From Bacteroidales bacterium (GTDB lineage: Bacteria; Bacteroidota; Bacteroidia; Bacteroidales; UBA12077), in contig JAQIBH010000083.1 of assembly GCA_027859205.1 (NCBI GenBank), positions 1 through 54,950 on the forward strand: a stretch of DNA of 54,950 nt, read 5' to 3'. Below, in pieces: positions 1 to 6,906 of the stretch. How positions within the stretch are numbered: position 1 is the first letter of the stretch; every line of letters starts with the position of its first letter. Below the pieces are notes generated by a model, which saw nothing but the letters and a program-made list of their open reading frames with translations, searched no databases and had not been told where the DNA came from. A program made the translations under genes and the position numbers.

Positions 1-834
1 TTAGTTATATTGCCTCCACTTGTAAATGCTGATTTTGTAACAGATATTGATGAAGCCTGTTTAAATGAGGGAGTTGCTGTTATTTTTACTGCAGCACAAT
101 CTGCATTTGACGAAGAGTACAAATATATTTGGGACTTTGGGGATGGATCCGATACTGAAACAGGTAGGATAGTTTCTCATGTTTTTGAAACAGCCGGAAT
201 ATATTTTGTAAAATTAACTGCAAAAAGCACTGAAATTGGTCGTGAAGGGGATGAAGACTATGTCTATAAAACTATACGAGTGTATCCAAATCCATTTGCA
301 AATCTGGAAGTTTCGCCAAAAATTTCAATGTTAAATTCAGATTTAGTGGCTCGAGTTGAGTTCTTTAATTTGTCGGAATGTAATGATACTTCAGGTTGTT
401 CATATGTTTGGGATTTCGGTGATGGAAATACAGCAATATCGCAAGATGTAACACATAATTATACCGAGATAGGAGTTTATGATGTGTCATTATTAGTTGT
501 TTCGGCAAATGGTTGTAGAGATTCAATATTATTAGAAGATGAGGTTCAGATAATTGGAGAAGGAGATATTAAGTTTCCAAACGCTTTTACACCAAATGGA
601 GATGGATTGAATGATACTTTCAAGCCTGTTTCTAAAGGTGTAATTAAATATGAAATGTATGTTTATAATCGTTGGGGTGAATTAATCTTTACCACTAAAG
701 ATTTAGGTGCAGGTTGGAGCGGTAAAATTAATGGAGATTTAGCAAAACCGGATGTTTATGTTTGGAAAGCAGAAGGTAGGTTTACAAATGGAAGAGCATT
801 TGAACTAGCAGGAGATATAACATTAATTCGATAA
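1..834 (+). CDS. PKD-domain surface protein with T9SS type-B (CHU_C) sorting domain, 3' part
   Basis: The frame is open from the first base of the window, so the N-terminus lies outside and 277 residues are visible. Two PKD-type Ig folds carry the hallmark WDFGDG (visible residues about 44 and 137). From about residue 190 comes the gliding/type-B C-terminal domain, with FPNAFTPNGDGLND, then VYNRWGELIF and a final DVYVWKAEGRF stretch ending ITLIR. In this family such a domain directs export by the type IX system and holds the protein at the cell surface, often as an adhesin. The PorP/SprF gene that follows fits the usual pairing of a large CHU_C protein with its outer-membrane partner. Ligand and full length cannot be told. 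Confidence 0.9.
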   Translation, partial: LVILPPLVNADFVTDIDEACLNEGVAVIFTAAQSAFDEEYKYIWDFGDGSDTETGRIVSHVFETAGIYFVKLTAKSTEIGREGDEDYVYKTIRVYPNPFANLEVSPKISMLNSDLVARVEFFNLSECNDTSGCSYVWDFGDGNTAISQDVTHNYTEIGVYDVSLLVVSANGCRDSILLEDEVQIIGEGDIKFPNAFTPNGDGLNDTFKPVSKGVIKYEMYVYNRWGELIFTTKDLGAGWSGKINGDLAKPDVYVWKAEGRFTNGRAFELAGDITLIR

Positions 835-840
835 ATTCAA

Positions 841-975
841 AAGAGGGTGTGCAAAAAGAACTAAGAGTTTGTCATTCTGAGTTTATCGAAGAATTTATCA
901 CTTTTAAAATGAGATGTTTCGACAGGCTCAACATGACATGTAAAATTAAAAACTTTACTTTTTGGACACCCTCTT
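841..975. repeat. Composite nested inverted-repeat element, copy A
   Basis: Outer arms AAGAGGGTGTGCAAAAAG (841-858) and its complement at 958-975 match at 17 of 18 positions. Nested inside is a second inverted pair, GTCATTCTGAG... (from 871) against ...CTCAACATGACA (to about 937). No coding capacity. A similar element lies at 39790-39918. It fills most of the gap between the PKD protein and the PorP/SprF gene and could form a long hairpin in RNA. It resembles a non-autonomous MITE or REPIN. Confidence 0.7.
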
Positions 976-1125
976 CATAATGAGTAATACGTAAACTGTT
1001 TAAATGTTAACTAATGTTAATAAGTTATTTATTGAAAGATTTGGAAATATTTTTAAATTTACAATTCAAGCAGCAAATTAAACGTTATATGGATAATAAA
1101 TATCTATATTTAAGGAAAAAATACA

Positions 1126-2115
1126 GTGAAAAGAAAATATTTTCTATTTATAATAATTATTAGCATTGGGTTTTTAAAAACTGGATTGTCACAGGATTCG
1201 CAGTTTTCACAATTCTACGCGAGTCCTTTATATTTGGCACCTTCTTTTGCCGGATTTACCGATGGTGACAGGATAGCAGTAAATTATCGTAATCAGTGGC
1301 CATCAATATCACAGTCTTTTCAAACATACTCTCTTTCATACGATCGTTATTTTCCTCATTTAAAAAGTGGGATAGGATTATTATTATTTAGGGAACAAGC
1401 TGGAACAAGTAGTCTTTCTACAACTAATGTTGGATTAGCTTATGCCTACAAATTTAAGTTTCGAAGTAATTGGAGAATTACTCCCGGCTTAAGTTTTTTC
1501 TATACTCAAAGGAATGTAATATTTGGTGATTTACTTTTTGAAGATGAATTAAGAAGTGATCAGACAACAGGAACAGGAGAACTACAGATATTAGAAAAGA
1601 AAACTGATATAGATGCTTCTTTTTCACTGTTAACTTTCAATAAGTATTTGTGGTTTGGTTTTACCTGGGATCGTATATTGAAGCCTAACAGATCTCTAAC
1701 AGGAGATGTCATAGAAGATCCATATAAATTCTCAATATATGGTGGAACAAAGTTCAAGATATTTGATAAGTATAATTGGTCAAGCGGTCAAAGTCTATCT
1801 CCATCATTTTTATTTAAAATTCAAGATCAGTATTCTCAATTGGACATTGGGCTATATTGGTATCAAATGCCATTGGTTGTAGGAATCTGGTATAGAGGAA
1901 TTCCTGTATTTAAAGAATTGAACAGTAACGATGCATTAGCCTTTTTACTTGGATTCAAAGTTGATCAGTTTAGTATTGGGTATAGTTATGACTTAACTAT
2001 ATCGAAGTTGGTTGGGTTTACTGGTGGAACCCACGAAATTTCAATTAATTACTTATTTAATCAAGGAGTAACCAAACGTGAAAAACGGAGAGTTATTCCT
2101 TGTCCTTCTTTTTAG
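1126..2115 (+). CDS. PorP/SprF family type IX secretion outer-membrane protein
   Basis: 329 residues with a GTG start and a signal peptide that ends before QDSQFSQFYASPLYLAPSFAG, the conserved N-terminal signature of the PorP/SprF family. The rest alternates hydrophobic and polar residues as in a beta-barrel of about 14 strands. It ends in a basic tail closing with CPSF, and the second family member at 49177 ends the same way (CPKI). SprF-type proteins in Flavobacterium are needed for surface delivery of their partner adhesin (SprB). The gene follows a CHU_C protein, so a role in assembling that protein at the surface is inferred. No upstream TAnnTTTG box was recognised. Confidence 0.88.
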   Translation: MKRKYFLFIIIISIGFLKTGLSQDSQFSQFYASPLYLAPSFAGFTDGDRIAVNYRNQWPSISQSFQTYSLSYDRYFPHLKSGIGLLLFREQAGTSSLSTTNVGLAYAYKFKFRSNWRITPGLSFFYTQRNVIFGDLLFEDELRSDQTTGTGELQILEKKTDIDASFSLLTFNKYLWFGFTWDRILKPNRSLTGDVIEDPYKFSIYGGTKFKIFDKYNWSSGQSLSPSFLFKIQDQYSQLDIGLYWYQMPLVVGIWYRGIPVFKELNSNDALAFLLGFKVDQFSIGYSYDLTISKLVGFTGGTHEISINYLFNQGVTKREKRRVIPCPSF

Positions 2116-2215
2116 TACAATGTAGCCTGTCAAAGAAAAGTTAATGCTTGGTACTTTCTCCTTTTAGTTTTTTTAATAACCACGTTATCTAATTACTAAA
2201 AAAAGTTAATTTTCT

Positions 2216-2245
2216 TTTGGTATATCCTATATTCAATTATATTTG
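2216..2245 (+). promoter_or_regulatory. Bacteroidota-type promoter for the OmpH-like gene
   Basis: TTTG at 2216-2219, an 18-bp spacer, then TATATTTG at 2238-2245, matching the Bacteroidota consensus TTTG-N19-TAnnTTTG. The start codon is about 40 bp downstream. Confidence 0.6.
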
Positions 2246-2285
2246 CTTTGTTAAAATAATAAGTAAAAAATTAAATTAAATAATT

Positions 2286-2891
2286 ATGAAAAAATTATCT
2301 CTTTGGTTAAATGTTGTTTTGATCATTGCTGTTGCGGGAATCTATTTCTTACATTTTACTGGAAATAAAACAACAAAACACGAACTTAGTGAGGATAGTA
2401 CAGAACATGTAATTGATAGAGATTACGCCATTGCCTATGTTAATATTGATACCCTTGTTAGAAATTATAAGTCATTTGTTGATAAATCTGAAAAGTTAAC
2501 TCAGAAGAAAGATGAATCGGAAGCAGAATTACAAATTCAGTCTAAAAATTTCGAGAATGAAGTACGTGATTTTCAAGATAAGACTAGCAAAGGCTTAATT
2601 ACTAGAACTAAAGCTCAGATGTTGCAGCAAGAATTAGCTCAAAAGGAGCAACAGTTATACGCAATGAGAGATAATTTAGCTATGCAATTGTCTGAAGAAG
2701 AGCAAGTAATGTATCGTCAGGTTCTTAGTGAGGTAATGGATTTTCTAGAAGTGTATAATAAAGACTATAGCTATAAGTATATTTTCAGTAACTCTTTTGG
2801 AGGTCAATTGTTATTTACTGATAAAAGCCTGAATATTACTAATGATGTTCTTATTGGCTTAAATGAATTTTACGAAAAAGAAAAAGAGTAA
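2286..2891 (+). CDS. OmpH/Skp family periplasmic chaperone-like protein
   Basis: 201 residues. An N-terminal hydrophobic segment (residues about 5-24) acts as a signal or anchor, followed by AIAYVNIDTLVRNYKSF, the short beta segment typical of OmpH/Skp. A long charged, Gln/Glu/Lys-rich coiled coil covers residues about 70-150 (the Skp tentacle). The C-terminus returns to the small beta core (YIFSNSFGGQLLF). Skp-type trimers hold unfolded outer-membrane proteins in the periplasm. The anchor is not followed by a clear cleavage site, so it may stay membrane-tethered. A good promoter lies just upstream, and the next gene begins 10 bp after the stop. Confidence 0.82.
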   Translation: MKKLSLWLNVVLIIAVAGIYFLHFTGNKTTKHELSEDSTEHVIDRDYAIAYVNIDTLVRNYKSFVDKSEKLTQKKDESEAELQIQSKNFENEVRDFQDKTSKGLITRTKAQMLQQELAQKEQQLYAMRDNLAMQLSEEEQVMYRQVLSEVMDFLEVYNKDYSYKYIFSNSFGGQLLFTDKSLNITNDVLIGLNEFYEKEKE

Positions 2892-2901
2892 AACTCTTAA
2901 A

Positions 2902-4188
2902 ATGGGATTTGCTGATTTTTATTTTGAAAGACAAAAGGATTTTAATGTAAGAATTGATGCTAAACCTAAAAATGATCTTAAATATATTGTAGTTATTCCA
3001 TGTTATTATGAGTTTGAAATAATAGCATCACTTGAGTCGATATGGAATAGCCATAGACCTCAATCTTCAATTGAAATTATACTTGTTATTAATTCATCTG
3101 AAGATTCTGAAGAAAAAGTCTTAAGTCAAAATACAAAAACATATAACGAAGTTAAGAATTGGATTGAACATCATGAAGATTCTTCACTTCGTTTTTTTGT
3201 TATAAAGGAAATAAATCTGCCACGAAAATTTGCAGGTGCAGGCTTGGCAAGAAAAATTGGGATGGATCAAGCTGTATTTCGGTTTAATACATTAAATCAA
3301 GATAAAGGGATTGTCATTTCACTTGACGCCGATGCAACAATCAAAGAAAATTACTTTACGGAATTAGAAAAGCACTTCAATTTATTTCCGAAAACCAATA
3401 TTGCAACAATTTATTTTGAACATCCAACTGAAGGCTTACAATATGATAGAAAAGTATATCAAGCAATTACTATCTATGAATTGTATTTAAGATATTATAA
3501 ACAAGCAGTAAAATATACAAGCTTTCCTTACTCAATGCATACTGTTGGTTCTTGTTTTGCAATTAGCGCAATGGCATACGCGAAGCAAGGTGGCATGAAC
3601 AAAAAACAAGCCGGAGAAGATTTTTATTTATTACATAAGGTTTTTCCTTTAGGTAATTTTTACGAGATTAATACAACATGTGTTTATCCTTCGTCAAGAA
3701 TTTCCGATAGAGTTCCGTTTGGCACAGGTCCAATGGTTAAAGCAATAATTAATTCGGGTGAAGAAGATTTTTTAACTTATGGTCTAGATTCTTTTTTAGA
3801 GCTTAAACGCTTATTTGCCTTAAGTAATGATTTATTTCAAATATCATTGGAAGAGTATAATAAGCTACTGAAGACACTACCTGAATGCATTACAGAATTC
3901 CTGAATAAAAACAATTTTGATAAAGCTATTCAAGAAATAAATGAAAATAGCTCTAAAATTGAAACATTTACAAAACGATTTTTCGATTGGTTTAATGCAT
4001 TTCGTGTATTAAAATATTTAAATTTTGCTCACGAAAATTATTACCAAAAACGGCCATTATTAATTGAAGTTGAAAAACTAATAGAATTGCTAGCTCTTAA
4101 AAATATTAATATAAAACCCAACAAAAACCTTTATGTCTACAGGCAGGTTCTTTTAGAAGTATTTCGAAAGTTGGAAAGGCAATTTTAA
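2902..4188 (+). CDS. Glycosyltransferase, GT2-like fold
   Basis: The likely start is the ATG at 2902. An in-frame ATG at 2863 would overlap the preceding gene by 29 bp and adds only lysine-rich residues. The protein is then 428 residues. The N-terminus has the GT-A pattern IVVIPCYYEFEIIASLESI and EIILVINSSEDS, then GAGLARKIGMDQA and the metal-binding DXD-like VISLDADATIKENYF. This marks a nucleotide-sugar-dependent transferase. The C-terminal ~150 residues are mostly helical and not recognised. There are no membrane spans, so it is probably cytoplasmic. It overlaps ftsB by 4 bp at the 3' ends (convergent). Acceptor unknown. Confidence 0.75.
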   Translation: MGFADFYFERQKDFNVRIDAKPKNDLKYIVVIPCYYEFEIIASLESIWNSHRPQSSIEIILVINSSEDSEEKVLSQNTKTYNEVKNWIEHHEDSSLRFFVIKEINLPRKFAGAGLARKIGMDQAVFRFNTLNQDKGIVISLDADATIKENYFTELEKHFNLFPKTNIATIYFEHPTEGLQYDRKVYQAITIYELYLRYYKQAVKYTSFPYSMHTVGSCFAISAMAYAKQGGMNKKQAGEDFYLLHKVFPLGNFYEINTTCVYPSSRISDRVPFGTGPMVKAIINSGEEDFLTYGLDSFLELKRLFALSNDLFQISLEEYNKLLKTLPECITEFLNKNNFDKAIQEINENSSKIETFTKRFFDWFNAFRVLKYLNFAHENYYQKRPLLIEVEKLIELLALKNINIKPNKNLYVYRQVLLEVFRKLERQF

Positions 4189-4496
4189 TCTTCTTCTACT
4201 ATAACAAAAATATCTTCGTTATCTTTTTTCATAAGATATTGTTCGCGAGCAAACTTTTCTAGATTTTTATTATTGGTTTTAAGCTGCTCTAATCGTTTCG
4301 AGTCTTTATCGATACGCTCAATGTAGTAAGCTTTATCTTTTTCTAATTGTCGAAGATGTCTTAAGTCTTTTACTCTGTCAATAAGATTGTTGTGATCGAA
4401 GAATGAAATCCAAATTATAAAAATAAGAATACTAAGAATAAATTTATTCTTAGCAAACGGAAGTATTTTTTTCCATATTTGTAACGCTGTACTCAT
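4185..4496 (-). CDS. ftsB: FtsB/DivIC family septum formation initiator
   Basis: 103 residues with a short cytoplasmic N-terminus, one membrane span (about residues 18-33, FILSILIFIIWISFF), then a periplasmic coiled coil (RQLEKDKAYYIERI... LEQLKTNNKNLE). It closes with the family motif EKFAREQYLMKKDNEDIFVI. FtsB/DivIC forms a complex with FtsL and FtsQ/DivIB that activates septal peptidoglycan synthesis. Length and layout are normal for the family. It stands alone, convergent with the glycosyltransferase gene. Confidence 0.88.
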   Translation of the reverse strand: MSTALQIWKKILPFAKNKFILSILIFIIWISFFDHNNLIDRVKDLRHLRQLEKDKAYYIERIDKDSKRLEQLKTNNKNLEKFAREQYLMKKDNEDIFVIVEED

Positions 4497-4669
4497 TTTA
4501 CAATATTACTTGAAAATTGATTTTTAGCAAAAATTTTAATGGAGAAACTATTAACAAATTTGGGTTATTTTGTAGTTTAAAGTTTAGTTCTAAAGTTAAA
4601 TGTTAAAAACTTAGTTTGAAAAAAGAAAGTGATACCTGGAACCCAAAACTAGTAACTCGGAACTAATAT

Positions 4670-4873
4670 TTATCCTCCACTTACCAAATGAAGTACAGTT
4701 ACATCATCACCATCCGTGATTATGGATTTATCATAAGCATCTTTTTTTACTAGCTTCCCGTTTATTTTTACAACCAACATCTTGAATGTGTAGTTTTTAA
4801 CTACAAGAAGTTGAGTAATAGTAAGTCTTTCTTTCGTAAAAGATTCGTGTCGATTATTTAAAATAATGTTCAT
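4670..4873 (-). CDS. thiS: ThiS/MoaD-like sulfur carrier protein
   Basis: 67 residues, a beta-grasp fold ending in the obligatory di-glycine (VLHLVSGG) whose C-terminus is adenylated and thiocarboxylated. The sequence pattern (MNIILNNR, LTITQLL, INGKLVKKDAY, DGDDVTVLHLVSGG) is ThiS-like. No thiG, thiC or thiE is nearby; the partners in the same orientation are thiF and a DUF364 protein, next to a divergent aldehyde:ferredoxin oxidoreductase. The carrier may therefore donate sulfur to molybdopterin/tungstopterin (MoaD-like role) rather than thiamine. That assignment is inference. Confidence 0.85.
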   Translation of the reverse strand: MNIILNNRHESFTKERLTITQLLVVKNYTFKMLVVKINGKLVKKDAYDKSIITDGDDVTVLHLVSGG

Positions 4874-4901
4874 AGTTTATATTAAGTTTATACTTAAACA
4901 A

Positions 4902-4998
4902 TTGGGACTAAAGTCTCTCAATCTAGTTGCGTACTGTAACCCCAGCTTTAAGGCTGGGGTTAGTAATGCTTTTATCATAATGGGCTTTAGCCCTACAT
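4902..4998. repeat. Palindromic repeat between thiF and thiS
   Basis: Three mini-palindromes in a row: around ACTAAAGT (about 4902-4920), a perfect 10-bp stem TAACCCCAGC/GCTGGGGTTA with a 6-nt loop (4937-4962), and AATGGGCTTTAGCCCTACATT-like symmetry (about 4978-4998). The element fills most of the 127-bp thiF-thiS gap and could act as an mRNA hairpin that sets the ratio of the two products. It looks like a dispersed intergenic repeat. Confidence 0.6.
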
Positions 4999-5000
4999 TG

Positions 5001-5624
5001 CTATTTCTTATTCAATAAAATTTCTAAAACTGTATTGGCTTGCATATTAGCAACCATTCCAACTCTGGGTGCTAATGGTGGATTATCTTCTTTAATCTCT
5101 GATATTTCGTCGCCGCAAATATATAAATTATCCGATTGGCGATACTTTATGCCATTATTATTTCCCCAACCTGCCATTCCTAAACCTAACACAATTGGTG
5201 TTTTTGGTAATTCCGACAAACAAGTTTCAATTAGCATTTTTTTCATTTCTGCTAAATCGAAAGCTTCAACAATAATATCGCAATCTTTATAAATCTCAAC
5301 AATATTATTCTCAGTAAGTTTAATATAATTGTCTATAACGTTAATGTCAGGATTTATTCTTTTTATATTTTCTTTTAAAGCATCAACTTTTCTTAGTCCA
5401 ATCTGCTCTTGAAAGAAATACTGGCGGTTAAGATTCGATTCATAAACAATGTCAAAATCAGAAATAACTAATGTGCCAATTCCAACTCTGGCTAATGCTA
5501 CAGCACAGTTTGAGCCTAATCCTCCGGCACCGGCAATTCCAACAGTAAATTTGTTTAATTTATTTTTTATCTCATCAAAAGTCATAGCTTCAATTTTATG
5601 GTAATCATATTTCGACAAGCTCAA
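5001..5624 (-). CDS. thiF: ThiF-type adenylyltransferase for the sulfur carrier
   Basis: 207 residues, E1-like Rossmann fold. The ATP-binding loop VGIAGAGGLGSN lies at about residues 28-39, followed by DFDIVYESNLNRQYFF (the DxDxVexSNLNRQ motif) and GLRKVDAL. It adenylates the C-terminal glycine of ThiS/MoaD-like carriers. The short form with no rhodanese domain and no clear CxxC zinc pair matches the short ThiF family found in anaerobes rather than MoeB. It probably shares a transcript with the DUF364 gene (63-bp gap) and thiS. See thiS for the choice between thiamine and molybdopterin roles. Confidence 0.87.
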   Translation of the reverse strand: MSLSKYDYHKIEAMTFDEIKNKLNKFTVGIAGAGGLGSNCAVALARVGIGTLVISDFDIVYESNLNRQYFFQEQIGLRKVDALKENIKRINPDINVIDNYIKLTENNIVEIYKDCDIIVEAFDLAEMKKMLIETCLSELPKTPIVLGLGMAGWGNNNGIKYRQSDNLYICGDEISEIKEDNPPLAPRVGMVANMQANTVLEILLNKK

Positions 5625-5669
5625 TATGACATTATATTATTAATGAATTGTCACACTGAGCCTGTCGAA
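5611..5669. repeat. REP-like inverted repeat between DUF364 gene and thiF
   Basis: Arm TTCGACAAGCTCAATATGAC (from 5611) faces its imperfect complement GTCACACTGAGCCTGTCGAA (5650-5669) across about 18 bp. It is the same sequence class as the inner arms at 871-937 and 39811-39892, but in the opposite relative order. Confidence 0.7.
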
Positions 5670-5687
5670 GTGCGGCAAATTAAAATT

Positions 5688-6389
5688 TTATTCATAATTC
5701 AAAAAGACTTTATCCATAAAAGGCAAGAACTGTTTTGTTCCTCCTCCTTGTTGAATGATTTTTAATGTATTTACATCATTAGGCTCAAAGATAGAACCAA
5801 AAAGGAATTTAATATTACGATATTGAAACATTTCTTTATTTAAAATAGTGGAGGGTCCTAATGTGTAAATATCGCAATTATCTTTAGTTGCATTAATTAA
5901 ATCTAAAAAAGTATTATTAAAAACCGAAGTTGATGATAAAATCAATGCATCAGCTTTAGCAATTTCAGTAAACTGATCTGACATATCTGTTAGTTTATCA
6001 TCCTGAACAGTTTTATCGAATATTGTTAAATCAATTCTCTCATTATCAAACTTCTTGACCAAGGATTGAAAAAAGCCAATCATTACTATTTTATTATATT
6101 TTTTAAAATCAATCTTATCAAAAATATCTATTGTGGTATCATATTTATTATTATAATTAAAAGCAGCATTAAAATATGCATTTAATACAATTCGGTGTTG
6201 TAAGTTTTTTAAATCTGGATATTTAATATCATAGCTATTAATATTAACATAATTATCTAAAGTAGCACAAACACCAATATTACCGTTCTTTAACATAACT
6301 GCCACATACTTTTCACCGCAAATAATATTTTTAATATTTTGTATTTCAATTCCATATTTTTCAAAAAGGTATTCTAGTGGTTCTTGCAT
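5688..6389 (-). CDS. DUF364 (putative heavy-metal chelation) family protein
   Basis: 233 residues, soluble, no signal peptide. The N-terminal half (KYVAVMLKNGNIGVCATL) looks like the DUF4213 ATP-grasp-like lead domain. The C-terminal half (KIVMIGFFQSLVKKF, LILSSTSVFNNTFLDLI, IYTLGPSTIL, LFGSI) matches the Rossmann-like DUF364 domain, which has been annotated as putative heavy-metal chelation and is often near molybdate or tungstate genes in anaerobes. It is first in the leftward group with thiF and thiS and divergent from the aldehyde oxidoreductase. A part in supplying or inserting Mo/W is inferred. Family call from remembered pattern, no search run. Confidence 0.65.
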   Translation of the reverse strand: MQEPLEYLFEKYGIEIQNIKNIICGEKYVAVMLKNGNIGVCATLDNYVNINSYDIKYPDLKNLQHRIVLNAYFNAAFNYNNKYDTTIDIFDKIDFKKYNKIVMIGFFQSLVKKFDNERIDLTIFDKTVQDDKLTDMSDQFTEIAKADALILSSTSVFNNTFLDLINATKDNCDIYTLGPSTILNKEMFQYRNIKFLFGSIFEPNDVNTLKIIQQGGGTKQFLPFMDKVFLNYE

Positions 6390-6513
6390 TACGTCTTATT
6401 TTAAATGTTGAACAAGGATTACTCACTTTGTTCGTGAGATAAGTTAACGATTTAAGAATTACGAAGCGGTTTTATTTAGAAACCTTAAATTCTAAAATCA
6501 ACAATTATTAATC

Positions 6514-6643
6514 AATGTCGTTTAGTTAGAAAGATTCCGCATCAAGTGCGGAATGACAAAGGGTTTGTTTTCTTGCCCTACTGTCATTCCTGCGAATGCA
6601 GGAATCTAAATTCTTAAGTAATAAAACCTTAACTAACGACATT
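6514..6643. repeat. Composite nested inverted-repeat element, third type
   Basis: Outer arms AATGTCGTTTAGTTA (6514-6528) and TAACTAACGACATT (6630-6643) are complementary with one single-base gap. Nested within are two facing palindromes, GATTCCGCATC...GCGGAATGACA and TGTCATTCC...GGAATC (about 6534-6606), of the same REP class as 32736-32800. Noncoding. Confidence 0.65.
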
Positions 6644-6838
6644 GAATCGTTAATCGATATTCATTATTCTTTTTTAATTTTTATTTCTTTTTCTGAATTG
6701 AGTAAAATTACAAATTTTTATTTCTTATAAAAATTCTTCGTATATTTCATAAAATGCTCATATTCATTTAAGTGTGTATTTACTTGAATCATTAAGCGAT
6801 ATGCACAATATAACATATTGATTTAAGTCATTTTATAC

Positions 6839-6869
6839 TTTTAATGAATGCTATATTTTTATAGCTTTG
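6839..6869 (+). promoter_or_regulatory. Possible promoter for the aldehyde oxidoreductase
   Basis: TAGCTTTG at 6862-6869 fits the -7 box TAnnTTTG. Nineteen bases upstream is TTTT (6839-6842) in place of TTTG. The start codon follows 37 bp later. Confidence 0.4.
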
Positions 6870-6906
6870 AAGCTTTAAAATAGAAATATACTTAAAGGAA
6901 AAATAA

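Larger units (their letters stand above)
6390..6906. other. 517-bp divergent spacer, DUF364 gene / aldehyde oxidoreductase
   Basis: No open frame of note. It holds the composite repeat at 6514-6643 and an AT-rich control region from about 6660 to 6906 for the oxidoreductase. No tRNA or other RNA gene was seen by eye. Confidence 0.6.

Noticed and set aside
2863-2901. Longer glycosyltransferase start overlapping the OmpH-like gene
   Set aside because: The extra 13 residues are encoded within the preceding gene and are lysine-rich; the ATG at 2902 fits the domain start better.
4670-5624. Thiamine biosynthesis operon
   Set aside because: Only thiS and thiF are present; thiG, thiH, thiC, thiD and thiE are absent from the window and no TPP riboswitch was seen. 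A thiamine role is not excluded, but an operon call is not supported.
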